Assembly (NCBI RefSeq): GCF_900104785.1
Contig: NZ_LT629733.1
Location: 2,078,501 to 2,142,500 of the forward strand
Length of the DNA: 64,000 bases
Origin: Formosa sp. Hel1_31_208
GTDB taxonomy: Bacteria; Bacteroidota; Bacteroidia; Flavobacteriales; Flavobacteriaceae
Direction: 5' to 3'
Part shown: piece after piece, positions 44,601 through 53,984 of the stretch
Layout of the letters: every line of letters starts with the position of its first letter
How positions within the stretch are numbered: position 1 is the stretch's first letter
Notes under the pieces: model-generated
What the model saw: only the letters and a program-made list of their open reading frames with translations
What the model was told of the DNA's origin: nothing
The model's database searches: none
Made by a program: the position numbers and the translations under genes

Positions 44601-47600
44601 TCAGTAACGGTACATAAATTATTTGTTAAGGCCGATATTACAGGTTCAGGATCCATCGGTAATACTACTACGGGACTTGAAACAATACACCCATAAGCAT
44701 CTAATACATGAACATAATAACTTCCAGCATCAACGTTGAATGTACTTGCGCTAGCCCAAGAAGGATCGGTAGTTGGTGGTGCAACAGCTGTTGTAGTAAT
44801 TTGGTAAAAGTAGGGTGCTGTACCATTTTGACCAATAGCACTTATCGCTCCTGAGTTTGTATTACAATTGGCATTTTGATCAGTAGACACAGTTAATTCG
44901 AGTTGAAATGCAGATTCTGTGATATTGAAAGGTGCTGTTACTACGCCACAACCACTGTTTGGTCCTGAAGTTTCACTAATAGAAACGAAGTAGTTTCCGA
45001 AAGGCAACGGACCCAAATCGGTTATCGCTAATGAACCTCCGGCAGGTACAGTTCCTGTTCCACTTATTCCTGTTGAAATCAAACTAAATGAATCAAATAT
45101 TTCATAGGTCACGGTTGTCGGGACACCGTAAATACTGTTGACGGTAAAAGACACATTACCATCAGCACTTCCAGTACATGTTATATTATTAGAATTTAAT
45201 GCACTTACCGATAATGTTGAATTGGTTGGTATTGGTGCTGTTGCAGGTTCATAATAACTACAATTTGTAGACGCATCATAAACGATAAAGGTATAGGTGA
45301 CACCTGGTGTTAACCCATAGAACGTAGCCGACTGCGTTCCCGCCATGTCTTCAGGGATCCATGATCCTGGGGGATTCGGATATACTGAAATAGGTCCTTG
45401 ATAAATACTAAAAAAGAAGGGTCCGGAACTACTTAACGTTGATCCAACACTAACTACTGCTTCACCACCTGAAAGACAGTCTACCGTAGATGTTATGGAA
45501 ATATCTAGATCAGTAGGAGGTGAGGCTACCAATACATCTTGTATTAAGACAGAACAACCGTTAGCATCAACGACATTAATTTGATATAAACCGAAATCGA
45601 CAACATCAAAACTTACAGAAGTTGATCCTGTCGCATTAAATTCTGAATTAGAATAGCTATTGGTCCCTGTTACAAAATAATTATAAGGTGCTGTTCCGCC
45701 AACTACTGAGTTTACTATTATAGAACCTTGTGAAATCCCAGCTGCAGTACAAGTAATATCGATAGTATTATAATCCACAATAATAGGGTCTGGTTCACTT
45801 ATTGTAATCGATTCTGTTCCTGTACAGGAATTTGCATCAGTAATTGTAATCGTATATGTTCCTGCTGGTAACCCTGAGGTTTGTGTACCATAATTGACAC
45901 CTGAAGTATCATTATTCACATTGATCAAAAACGGCGCTGTACCTACTGTTGCATCAATACTAATATCAATAGAAGCATTCGAATCCCCATTACAAAGAAT
46001 TTGTTCTGCTTGAACAATAAGACTTAAATCTGGTAGTGAGATAGGGTTAACTGTAATACTGCTTGATTCTGCGATACAACCATTAGCATCAGTAATTTGA
46101 AATTGGTAGGTGCCTGCAGTTGCTGTTGTATATGTAAACGTTGATCCGGTAACGCCAAGCGGTGTATATCCTGCACCATCTATAGAGACTTCATAAGTAT
46201 AAGGCGAAGTACCTGTTATGGTTCCAGATATTATAGCATCTGGAGTCACAGTACAATCTAAGCCTTCTGTAAGAACAACATTAACGGTAGGAGTTGGTAT
46301 AGGATTAATGGTATACGTTTCACTGTAGACACAATTATTAGCATCTCTAACTTGAAATGTATAGGTTCCTGGCTCTAATCCAGTAAAAATGGTTGATGTT
46401 TGATATGTTGTCGCATTTGCCGCAGGTGCAATAATTTGATATTCTAGAGGTAATGTACCTCCTGTTGTTCCAGTAATAGTGATATCACTCGTGTTTGAAG
46501 GGCAATTCACTGGTGAATTGTCAAAGTTTAAATCGGTTGGAGGGTTTAATGGATCAATAATAATATCATTTGCTACAAACGTACAATCGTTCGCATCCTT
46601 AACCGTAATAGTATAAGTCCCTTCGGTTAAGCCTGTAAACGTATTACCTGTTTGAAAATTGACACCATCGATACTGTAGGTATATGCTGGGTCACCACCG
46701 GTTACACCAGTGATACTTATAGTCCCTGGAGTTGTACAGGTATAATCTGAAGTTAATTCGACGGTTCCAGAAATAGCACTATTCGCATTTATAGTAACGG
46801 TTTGTGCATCGGTAACACAAACAGAAGATCCTATGGAATATTGAATCACAACATCATAATCGCCTTCTGCTAAACCAGTGAAAACTGGAGAGTTGGAAAA
46901 GGTTGTTCCGCCATCTATACTATATTCTATACTATTCCCATTTGTTGCTGTAACATTAACTGTAATGGTTCCTGTATCTCCTGCATCAGCACAAGTGATG
47001 TCTGTTGTGGCAATTGTAAAATCGGGTTCAGGAATCGGATTCACTAGTATTGATGTGGTTGCGCTACAGTTATTAGCATCGACAACTTCAATATCATATG
47101 TACCAGGAGTCGTTACTACTATCTCTGGCACGGTTTGGAAATCTGTAGATCCATTAACAAAATAGAAATATGGAGGTGTTCCTCCCTGAGGATAAACGGT
47201 AATTTCACCATCTGTACATGTTAAAGGAATAGTAATTGCCGCGGTCACTGTTAATAATGGCGGTTCAATAATTGTAACATCTTCAGTATAAAAACACCCG
47301 TTCTCTGTTTCGATAGTTGCGGTGTAAGTTCCTGGGTTTAAATTTTCAAATATATAGGTGTTCTCTAGAATAGGTCCGACACTATTCACTAAAGTAGCAC
47401 CAGTATATAATGCAAATGAATATTGCGGATCAACATCATTAGCCGCTAATTGAATACTTCCGAGATCACCATTACACAATGGTTGTAAAATGGTTGTAGT
47501 TGCTGTAAAATCGCGTTCTCTAATTTGAACATCTAGAACCGTAAACACACATGGGTTTGTTGGTACACCTATTTGTCTGATATATACAGTATAGGTTCCT

Positions 47601-49867
47601 GGCGTGTTAACTGTAAATACATTACTCGCTTGATAATTAACGTTATCAAGACTATATTCATAGCCTGAAGGCACATCTATTACAGTTATACTTCCTGGCG
47701 TTGTACAAATAATGTCGGTAGCAATTACAGAAGGGTCTAAAAGATTCTGATATACATTAAAATAAAATTGCACAAAACATCCACCAGTATAATTAATGGT
47801 TAATCTGAATTGCCCTGAAGTATTCGCTAAATAATCTGGTCCTGTAGCCACTTCATTCCATATACAAGAATTATCTTCATTGGCACAATCTGGATCGGTC
47901 ACTGCAGCACAACTAGACTCATCCAATTGTTCCCAAATAATTGATGATGCTCCGGAAATATTAGTTTGAATGTTTCTTGAGTCATTAGCACCACAGAGAA
48001 ATATATTTGGCAGTAATTTTCCGTCGTTAGGACAGGTTACTACTTCATCCGCATAAGGAATAACGGGATTTTCAATAGTTCCACCAAATAGTTCGACTAC
48101 ATACTCCTGAACAATTGATTGACATGGAGCAATTGCAGTATTAAATGAATAATAAGTTCCAGTTGCGTTTACTGTTATCGTTTGTGTGGTTCCAATTTCT
48201 GGAGTTCCTGTCGGACTAGTAGACCAAGAGTACGAATCATATCCATCGGCCGCAGTAAGTTCTACACTATCCCCACATAATACAATGTCTTCAGAAAACA
48301 CACAATCAAGATCTGCTAGAAAGTTAGTCGCTTGAGGTGTGAATAAACAACCTGTATTACTACTAAGACTTGGGTCATCTGTAATTGCAAAATTCGGATT
48401 AAAAAACCCATTATAAGAAGCAAAGGCCTGATTACTAATAATATTAGAACACGCATCTGCAAGCTGATTACATTCGTCAACGACCTGCACTTCAATACGT
48501 ATTTCATAAACAGGATCATTCTCTTCAACTAAATAATCTTCAATAGCAAAAATAATTTCTCGTGTTGTAGGATTATAACTAACAACTGAAACACCAGGAG
48601 GTAGCACTAAATCATCTGGATAATTGAAAATAATATTGATAGGAAGAATATCTCTAATTTGAAAATTAGTCGCATTATCATTTCCAGTATTCTGAAATCC
48701 AATAACATAATTTAATGAAGAACCCAATCCAACCGTTTGATCACCAATATTATTTCCGGCATCATCCTCGACAATTTTAGTGAGTACAATACTAGGTTCA
48801 ATAATTTCTACAGCGAAAGCAAAGAAATAGGGGAAATAGGTATCACCACTTGTTTCCAATCTAATAATAGCAGATGTGGCATCATTAGCTATGACTGAAT
48901 TCCCCGGATTGGGAATAGCCATAACACCAGTATCAAATCCTAAGGTATTTGTACTATTTGGTACTCTGTTATTAACAGGCAATGCATTAAGCTGCGTCAC
49001 CGAACTATTAAAAAAGTTATTTACTGGGCGGTCAACTGTAGATAAACTCACTCCATTAAGTAATAAACGATCGCCTAAAATTGGACTATCACCTTCTAAA
49101 GTCGCAAATGCAAAGTTAGCTCTTACTGGTGCAGGGCCTGGAATTGTTCTAAATCCGTCAACAGGAATATCTAATGATGTATTATTTCCTGGGACACTTA
49201 TGGCGCTAAAACCATCAAAACTAGTAATTGATTTACCTGGCAAGGTAGGATCTTCATACACTACAAAAAGAGACCATCCTGCAGATTGGCCTGTACCGTT
49301 ATATGGATTAAATGTAGAGGTTTCACCTACTGCTGAGGACACATTAGCAACAGTATATGTTCCTAGGTCGGTTCCCAAAGCTGTGACTATACCCGTAACA
49401 TCGGCATAACATGCGTATGAAAAACTATCACCACCATCAACAGTGGTTCCATTAGCATCATAAATAATGGTTCCCTGTATATCGTTATAACCTCCTTCAG
49501 GGCCTTTGAATCTTACATCTGTAATTGGCTCACTTCCTGGATTTACTGCACCCCAATATAATCCAGCATAAATAATACGATAACAATTCGGGTTTGGAAT
49601 ATCCAAATCGGCACTTGATGAACTAAAAGTAGAAGCATCACCATCGATATCAATATATTGCATATCAACATTATGGTTATAAACGGAATTATTGTTAAAT
49701 GCATTATTATCGGGTCCCAGAATGTTATTACCTATAAGCACGATATCACCCTTCAAATCGTCATTAAATCTTGGTATAAAGGGTTCGTAGTTTTGGGCAT
49801 AGGATTGGAGCCCTAAAAACAATAATAAAACTGTGATTGTGATTCTAGAAAAAGTAGGTTTTTTCAT
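41651..49867 (-). CDS. Giant SprB-like repeat adhesin, T9SS type B cargo (2738 aa)
   Basis: A secreted surface protein. Signal peptide to about 25 (FLGLQSYAQ), an N-terminal beta-rich domain at about 30-370 (DDLKGDIVLIGNNILG, RIIYAGLYWGAV), a DUF11-like segment near 370-480 (VGLGSSLNYVIGFQNTGNDNATNFQIRDILP), then about 23 SprB-type repeats of 75-95 residues, each with a Y.YS(I/L)(D/T)...F...F..L..G.Y.(I/V).V.D..GC pattern. The end (IPNYFTPNGDGTTDTWAPGC ... FDRYGRKVATY ... PTGDYWYVV) is a CHU_C type B C-terminal sorting domain. Likely a gliding or attachment adhesin. It is followed by a PorP/SprF gene. No in-frame break was seen in 8.2 kb. Confidence 0.94.
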   Translation of the reverse strand: MKKPTFSRITITVLLLFLGLQSYAQNYEPFIPRFNDDLKGDIVLIGNNILGPDNNAFNNNSVYNHNVDMQYIDIDGDASTFSSSSADLDIPNPNCYRIIYAGLYWGAVNPGSEPITDVRFKGPEGGYNDIQGTIIYDANGTTVDGGDSFSYACYADVTGIVTALGTDLGTYTVANVSSAVGETSTFNPYNGTGQSAGWSLFVVYEDPTLPGKSITSFDGFSAISVPGNNTSLDIPVDGFRTIPGPAPVRANFAFATLEGDSPILGDRLLLNGVSLSTVDRPVNNFFNSSVTQLNALPVNNRVPNSTNTLGFDTGVMAIPNPGNSVIANDATSAIIRLETSGDTYFPYFFAFAVEIIEPSIVLTKIVEDDAGNNIGDQTVGLGSSLNYVIGFQNTGNDNATNFQIRDILPINIIFNYPDDLVLPPGVSVVSYNPTTREIIFAIEDYLVEENDPVYEIRIEVQVVDECNQLADACSNIISNQAFASYNGFFNPNFAITDDPSLSSNTGCLFTPQATNFLADLDCVFSEDIVLCGDSVELTAADGYDSYSWSTSPTGTPEIGTTQTITVNATGTYYSFNTAIAPCQSIVQEYVVELFGGTIENPVIPYADEVVTCPNDGKLLPNIFLCGANDSRNIQTNISGASSIIWEQLDESSCAAVTDPDCANEDNSCIWNEVATGPDYLANTSGQFRLTINYTGGCFVQFYFNVYQNLLDPSVIATDIICTTPGSITVIDVPSGYEYSLDNVNYQASNVFTVNTPGTYTVYIRQIGVPTNPCVFTVLDVQIRERDFTATTTILQPLCNGDLGSIQLAANDVDPQYSFALYTGATLVNSVGPILENTYIFENLNPGTYTATIETENGCFYTEDVTIIEPPLLTVTAAITIPLTCTDGEITVYPQGGTPPYFYFVNGSTDFQTVPEIVVTTPGTYDIEVVDANNCSATTSILVNPIPEPDFTIATTDITCADAGDTGTITVNVTATNGNSIEYSIDGGTTFSNSPVFTGLAEGDYDVVIQYSIGSSVCVTDAQTVTINANSAISGTVELTSDYTCTTPGTISITGVTGGDPAYTYSIDGVNFQTGNTFTGLTEGTYTITVKDANDCTFVANDIIIDPLNPPTDLNFDNSPVNCPSNTSDITITGTTGGTLPLEYQIIAPAANATTYQTSTIFTGLEPGTYTFQVRDANNCVYSETYTINPIPTPTVNVVLTEGLDCTVTPDAIISGTITGTSPYTYEVSIDGAGYTPLGVTGSTFTYTTATAGTYQFQITDANGCIAESSSITVNPISLPDLSLIVQAEQILCNGDSNASIDISIDATVGTAPFLINVNNDTSGVNYGTQTSGLPAGTYTITITDANSCTGTESITISEPDPIIVDYNTIDITCTAAGISQGSIIVNSVVGGTAPYNYFVTGTNSYSNSEFNATGSTSVSFDVVDFGLYQINVVDANGCSVLIQDVLVASPPTDLDISITSTVDCLSGGEAVVSVGSTLSSSGPFFFSIYQGPISVYPNPPGSWIPEDMAGTQSATFYGLTPGVTYTFIVYDASTNCSYYEPATAPIPTNSTLSVSALNSNNITCTGSADGNVSFTVNSIYGVPTTVTYEIFDSFSLISTGISGTGTVPAGGSLAITDLGPLPFGNYFVSISETSGPNSGCGVVTAPFNITESAFQLELTVSTDQNANCNTNSGAISAIGQNGTAPYFYQITTTAVAPPTTDPSWASASTFNVDAGSYYVHVLDAYGCIVSSPVVVLPMDPEPVISALTNNLCTVTEGNFEIDVTLDTAGIPPYSFSIDGGTFQTQSAPFTLSNLFSGIHTIEIQDANGCGNLVSIDIPAPIGLSANLTSLPTCNNDDGEITIIGTDGSGSYAYSITPSPASISLTGNVFSGVPSGLYTITITDTVTSCTEEVSIALPEAIPPTFTTTPSAVTCFGDNTGSFELNINGYTGTYNYEVFDSIGTSVTGIVNTNTSTNPITVSGLTAGSFTVVITETESPFCTATAGVIISSPAEALTLIANETSNVTCDNSQGTITALAEGGWGNYEYELTGDATVAFSSNNTFINLSAGNYTVTARDAEGCLVSVPVILTEPAPIDATFSPSSSLLSCFGDQNASISITNVTGGQGTEYIYTLNTILPTTSISGPQTSNVFSDLGAGTYSVTVSDGNECVLTSVDIVIAEPTPIQASLVTNTTQTCLVESTLTLSASGGTGIYAYSADSNFTTILGTFDSSTTFSVPVGTYQYYVRDANGCVANASNEITIDPLPDLVINLASTNPTINCAGDNSGSINATAQGGLADYVYTLEDTFGNTIPATQNSPGLFTELVAGTYVVSVESGDCLITSAPITITEPTAPLEVTFTVNNVTCSGNNDGILEINATGGTGIIKYAISPQLDQFFETNVFENLSPGTYDVIVQDVLGCYVTFNFTITDPEQVILSIVPDSLFEETCDGDANGEFSVDISGGTLPYSVSLNEYDGPYTTGTATQTIFDFTGLNGGDHIVYVRDAQGCETQWNITFPEAVIINPIVEIEYICENNSLSNTVTVIVDDSITDLSQLDYSLDGGPFQVSNIFTDVVPGTDHYIDVRHTNGCIQTTDFFDINVFEPLSLVLTAGDEPGQIIATVTGGTGDYQFTLNGEDYGDTNIFIVTAEGTYTIVVTDSSGCQAMASIEVEINGPCIPNYFTPNGDGTTDTWAPGCIEDFPNLTFDIFDRYGRKVATYRVGEFWDGRYNGTELPTGDYWYVVKPNSPILNKEYVGHFTLYR

Positions 49868-49938
49868 GATACTTATTTTTTTTAATTTCAGTTTCGAAGA
49901 GGGCAGTATCGAAAAAGAAATTGAGCCTAATTACTTAT

Positions 49939-52452
49939 TTAATTTTCTATCTTAACGAGGGACATTTTTTCATTATATGCACTGTTTCCTTTAGATTTTA
50001 ATCCTTCATTTGCTGTTTCAACACTATCAAACTTACCGTAATAGATATAGTACTTACTCGTATTTACATCATAGAAAAAGTCGATGTTAGAATTTCCTGA
50101 GGCTACTACCTTTGTAATAAATTCATTTCGCTTATTAACGTCACTATGTACGGCTAGGATCAAATAATATCCATTGTCAACATTTTGAACATTCTTTAAT
50201 ATCTGGATATTATTACTTTGCTCTTCACCAAAATCTAAGTCTTCTGATTTTAAAGGTTCATTAGACAATACCGTAGTTTGCTTGATATTTTCAAGTGTAG
50301 CTCGATCTTGGATATATCGTTCCTCTTCATTGTCAAATGCTGCACGTTTAATTCTACGTCTTTTTTCGAATTCAGTGGCGACTCTAATATCCTCTAATCT
50401 AATTTCTAATTGCGTACGCGCATTTGTCGCTGATAATTGTTCTGATTCTAAACGCTTAATCGCTTTTTGGTAATAGAGATATACATCATCATTGACAATA
50501 GTATCAGCTTCATACTTATCATCATATAGCTTCTTTAATCGATTAATTTCATCGTTACGAGTTTTGATGACTTCATCAAGCTCAGACTTAATAGCATTTA
50601 AAGCGTTGTTTTCTGCAGTGATACTTTTAAACGGTTTTGGTTGTACAGTAACACCTTGTTCACTTAAGTCATTTTCTGTTTTTAAGTCTTTAAGATCTTG
50701 ATTTTTAATTTCAACGATATCATCAAATCGCTTTAATAAGTCATTTTGACTTGTTTTCGATTCCTCCGTTTGTTGTGTAAGATCATACATGGATTTACTT
50801 AGTGCATCTTGAGGATTTGAAATACGTTCTTCTTTTGCTTTCTCGTCTGCTATCCACTTGGCTTGGGTTTCAGCCTCTTCTTTAGCTTTTTGTTCTGCAG
50901 CACGTTGAGCTTGAGTTACAGCATCTTCCTTGGCCTTTTGTTCTGCAGCAAGTTTGGCCTGAGCTTCAGCCTCTTTTTTAGCCTTTTGTTCCTCAGCAAG
51001 TTTAGCCTGAGCTTCAGCCTCTTGTTTAGCCTTTTGTTCCGCAGCAAGTTTAGCCTGAGCTTCAGCCTCTTGTTTAGCCTTTTGTTCCGCAGCAAGTTTG
51101 GCCTGAGCTTCAGCCTCTTGTTTAGCCTTTTGTTCCGCAGCACGTTTAGCCTGAGTTTCAGCCTCTTGTTTAGCCTTTTGTTCCGCAGCAAGTTTAGCCT
51201 GAGCTTCAGCCTCTTGTTTAGCCTTTTGTTCTGCAGCACGTTTGGCCTGAGCTTCAGCCTCTTGTTTAGCCTTTTGTTCTGCTACAAGTTTAGCCTGAGT
51301 TTCAGCCTCTTGTTTAGCTTTTTGTTCTGCAGCACGTTTAGCTTGAGCCTCAGCGTCTTGTTTTGCTTTTTCATCCAACACTAACTTTGCTTGAGCATCA
51401 GCGTCTATTTGTGCTCTGGTCTCAGTAGCTAATTTGCGATTCGCTTCTGCTTGAGATTTTGATATTTTTGAAGTAGGTTGTTTTCTTTTCTTTATGGAGA
51501 TTAATCCGCTAACTTCATCACCACTGCTATAATCGTAACGTTCTTTGTTTTTAAATCTGTAAGCCAGTGTGATATCATGTGATGGTCCGAAATTCGCTAA
51601 ATCACCTATAGCTTTCTCAAAGTTATATTCAATAGCGATTTGTGATGTGATGTTAAGACCTAAGCCACCAGAAACTCCGTATACCGTATTATAACCAACT
51701 TGAGCCCAAATTCCTTTAGGTACTGTTAGCATGGCAATTGCCGATACAATGGTTTCTTCCTTTCTGAATTCGGATCTTAGAAGTCCTGAGAATTTACTTT
51801 CGTCAAAAAAGCCTCTTCCATTCATGTATCCTGTATACATAATGTGGGCTTGAATACTTTGCTCTGGGTTATCTTCAATGAGTGTAGAGGATTCAAAATT
51901 ATATAATGCTAAATTATTTATAGAAACACCAAAATCTAAAAACACATTACCATAGTTGATTCCAGGGCTTACAGTTAGTAAGAAATTTTCTGGAATGTTT
52001 TGAAGCGATGGATCATCAAAATTAGTGATAATACTTCCGGTGTTAATACCGCTTTTATAGGCACCTACATTTAAACCAAAGGTAAGATTGCTGTCTCGAT
52101 CTAATCTTGCGTTGTAGGCGAAGTTTAAAAGACCTCCAAAGGTTGTTAACACACCGTAATTTTGTTGAAACACTCCTAAACCTGCGCCAATATTTTCACC
52201 AAAACGACCAGAATAACTAGCCAAGTAGGTGAGTGGTGCATCTTCAAATTGTACCCATTCGCGCTTGTTAAAAATACTGATATATTTGGTTTGTTCTCTA
52301 ACGAAACTAAAAGTTGGGTTGATGGTATAGCGATTAAATGTGAGTGAGTTTCTTACGGGTAAGTTAAGCGATACCACCCCATCATCTTCTTGAGAATAGA
52401 ACATCTGTATAGAACAGAAACATAATATTAAAACAAAAAGATGTGTTTTCAT
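49939..52452 (-). CDS. PorP/SprF barrel fused to a 16-residue-repeat coiled coil and SPOR-like end
   Basis: 837 residues in three parts. Residues 1-305 are a signal peptide and PorP/SprF-type barrel (TINPTFSFVREQTKYISIFNKREWVQFEDAPLTYLASYSG). Residues 349-543 are about 12 tandem 16-residue repeats (consensus KQEAEAQAKLAAEQKA), an extreme alanine/lysine/glutamate coiled coil, with a second coiled coil at about 545-720. Residues about 750-837 (GYYLILAVHSDVNKRNEFI ... KYYIYYGKFDSVETANEGLKS) look like a SPOR domain that would touch peptidoglycan. So it may tether an outer-membrane secretion barrel to the wall. It starts 1 bp after the end of the type B cargo gene at 52454, its likely partner. Confidence 0.9.
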   Translation of the reverse strand: MKTHLFVLILCFCSIQMFYSQEDDGVVSLNLPVRNSLTFNRYTINPTFSFVREQTKYISIFNKREWVQFEDAPLTYLASYSGRFGENIGAGLGVFQQNYGVLTTFGGLLNFAYNARLDRDSNLTFGLNVGAYKSGINTGSIITNFDDPSLQNIPENFLLTVSPGINYGNVFLDFGVSINNLALYNFESSTLIEDNPEQSIQAHIMYTGYMNGRGFFDESKFSGLLRSEFRKEETIVSAIAMLTVPKGIWAQVGYNTVYGVSGGLGLNITSQIAIEYNFEKAIGDLANFGPSHDITLAYRFKNKERYDYSSGDEVSGLISIKKRKQPTSKISKSQAEANRKLATETRAQIDADAQAKLVLDEKAKQDAEAQAKRAAEQKAKQEAETQAKLVAEQKAKQEAEAQAKRAAEQKAKQEAEAQAKLAAEQKAKQEAETQAKRAAEQKAKQEAEAQAKLAAEQKAKQEAEAQAKLAAEQKAKQEAEAQAKLAEEQKAKKEAEAQAKLAAEQKAKEDAVTQAQRAAEQKAKEEAETQAKWIADEKAKEERISNPQDALSKSMYDLTQQTEESKTSQNDLLKRFDDIVEIKNQDLKDLKTENDLSEQGVTVQPKPFKSITAENNALNAIKSELDEVIKTRNDEINRLKKLYDDKYEADTIVNDDVYLYYQKAIKRLESEQLSATNARTQLEIRLEDIRVATEFEKRRRIKRAAFDNEEERYIQDRATLENIKQTTVLSNEPLKSEDLDFGEEQSNNIQILKNVQNVDNGYYLILAVHSDVNKRNEFITKVVASGNSNIDFFYDVNTSKYYIYYGKFDSVETANEGLKSKGNSAYNEKMSLVKIEN
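50824..51408. repeat. Array of about 12 tandem 48-bp repeats in the PorP-fusion gene
   Basis: Twelve consecutive 48-bp units encode the 16-residue repeat KQEAEAQAKLAAEQKA. The middle units (about 50950-51300) are nearly identical at the DNA level and differ mainly by L/R and A/T swaps, while the outer ones are more diverged. Copies of this similarity could expand or contract by slippage or recombination without breaking the frame, since 48 is a multiple of three. Confidence 0.9.
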
Positions 52453-52453
52453 A

Positions 52454-53917
52454 TTATTTTACTATTGTTATAGACCCTTTTTTGGTCTCGTTATTAGTGG
52501 TAGTAATCACATAATAAAATACCTGATTAATACTTGAATTATTTAAAGTCGTTTCAGGCCAATTATTGAGATAATTATTGGTCTGTAGCACAATTTTGCC
52601 TCTATTAGTCATAATCATTACTTCTGTATTTGTACCACTCACATATGCTGTAGGAATCACCCAAGTATCGTTGATGCCATCACCATTCGGACTGATCACA
52701 TTTGGGATATTTGCAACTTCTGGAAACGGATCTAAAGCCTCTTCAATACTAAATAGAAATTCTCGCGAACCTTCACACCCATTAGTTTCTGTAATGATCA
52801 CTATATAATTGCCAAATTCAGTAGCATCATAAGTGGCCTCAGTGGCATCTGGTATTAATTGATCATTTAAATACCATTCATATTCTGGATTATTTGCAGT
52901 ACTTGTTAGTGTAACCGTTACAATTTCTCCTAGTTCTATGGTATTAATATCCAAGACATTGATTTCTGCGTCAAACAACTCACTTATAAGTTCTATTGAA
53001 CCCGATCCTTGACAATCTCCTAAGTCTACCTGCACTGAAAAGATTCCAGATTCATTAGTTTGATACATCTGATTGGTAGCCTCTGGAATAAAAATCCCAT
53101 CTTTAAACCACTGATAACTATTTCCTCCAATGGTACTTAGAGTTGTGAGCCCTTGTTCTGGACAATACGGATTTCCTAAACTTGAAGAAATTCCGGCATT
53201 GGCTTCACCTGAAGTAACTTCGCTAATCGTAACACGATTAGAAAATGAGTTGGAAGTACAAGTGCCATAATTGGTTTCTACAAAAAAGGTGCCTTCTTCA
53301 CTTACTAATAGATTGGCGCCTTCAGCGACAAATACGGAAGTCGTTGGACTTGTTTCTTTAAACCAGTTAAAGGTTAAAGAAGGATAGTTGAGAGGTGAAT
53401 CATTGGATCCTGTACCAGGATTATCTATTGTTAAAAGATAACTTCCTCCTGAACAATAAGCTCCTGTAGACACTAAGTTATTAATGGTAAATGGACTATC
53501 CTGAATTTTATAGTATGCAGCAAAAGCAACTGATCCTGCGCTGGTAGCTGCTGGAGCACTACTTTTTATTCTAATTCTATAATTTTCGCCAGCGGTTGTT
53601 GTAGGTAAAGAAAAATCTAAAGTTGCAGGTGACGTTGTTATTGCTCCTGGATTTGAGGTAAATACTATTGTAGGGGTTGTAAAATCCCCGTCAGCATCAG
53701 ACATTTCTATGGTAAATTGATTAGAGCTACTTAATGCGCTATCAGGAGAAAAGACAAATGTTGTACTATATGTATTAAACGACGCGCTTGCACAAGCTTG
53801 GCTAAACCCTAAGTTTGGCGAACCAATGACAATTTGAGCATTGACCTGATATTGTAAAAACAGGAAAAACAAGCATAGTCTATAAACAAGTTTATATGCA
53901 ATTTTAGAAGTATACAT
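52454..53917 (-). CDS. T9SS type B sorting-domain surface protein
   Basis: 487 residues: N-terminal membrane-signal region (LVYRLCLFFLFLQYQVNAQ), several immunoglobulin/PKD-like beta segments with paired cysteines (YCPEQGLTTLSTIGGNSYQWFKDG, YEWYLNDQLIPDATEATYDA), and a C-terminal CHU_C-type sorting domain (IPNVISPNGDGINDTWVIPT ... FYYVITTTNNETKKGSITIVK). It should be secreted by the type IX system and attached to the surface. Its stop is 1 bp from the start of the PorP/SprF fusion, so cargo and barrel are coupled. Confidence 0.9.
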   Translation of the reverse strand: MYTSKIAYKLVYRLCLFFLFLQYQVNAQIVIGSPNLGFSQACASASFNTYSTTFVFSPDSALSSSNQFTIEMSDADGDFTTPTIVFTSNPGAITTSPATLDFSLPTTTAGENYRIRIKSSAPAATSAGSVAFAAYYKIQDSPFTINNLVSTGAYCSGGSYLLTIDNPGTGSNDSPLNYPSLTFNWFKETSPTTSVFVAEGANLLVSEEGTFFVETNYGTCTSNSFSNRVTISEVTSGEANAGISSSLGNPYCPEQGLTTLSTIGGNSYQWFKDGIFIPEATNQMYQTNESGIFSVQVDLGDCQGSGSIELISELFDAEINVLDINTIELGEIVTVTLTSTANNPEYEWYLNDQLIPDATEATYDATEFGNYIVIITETNGCEGSREFLFSIEEALDPFPEVANIPNVISPNGDGINDTWVIPTAYVSGTNTEVMIMTNRGKIVLQTNNYLNNWPETTLNNSSINQVFYYVITTTNNETKKGSITIVK

Positions 53918-53984
53918 TTAATTTGGGGCGTAATTTTTTATCCTATAAGCTAGTTATTGTTGTATGATTTTTGAGACGCGCTAT

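Noticed and set aside
48876-49409. Plus-strand open frame of 177 residues inside the giant adhesin gene
   Set aside because: An antisense shadow with no recognisable motif and no promoter. The adhesin frame is continuous here.
50863-51384. Plus-strand open frame of 173 residues made of FSLLFSLLFRSKFSLS-type repeats
   Set aside because: It is the antisense reading of the 48-bp repeat array in the PorP-fusion gene. The repeat itself keeps all frames open; no start signal or homology supports it.
50824-51408. Tandem repeats considered as a CRISPR array
   Set aside because: Units are contiguous 48-mers with no spacers, and they encode a regular coiled coil. No cas genes are present.
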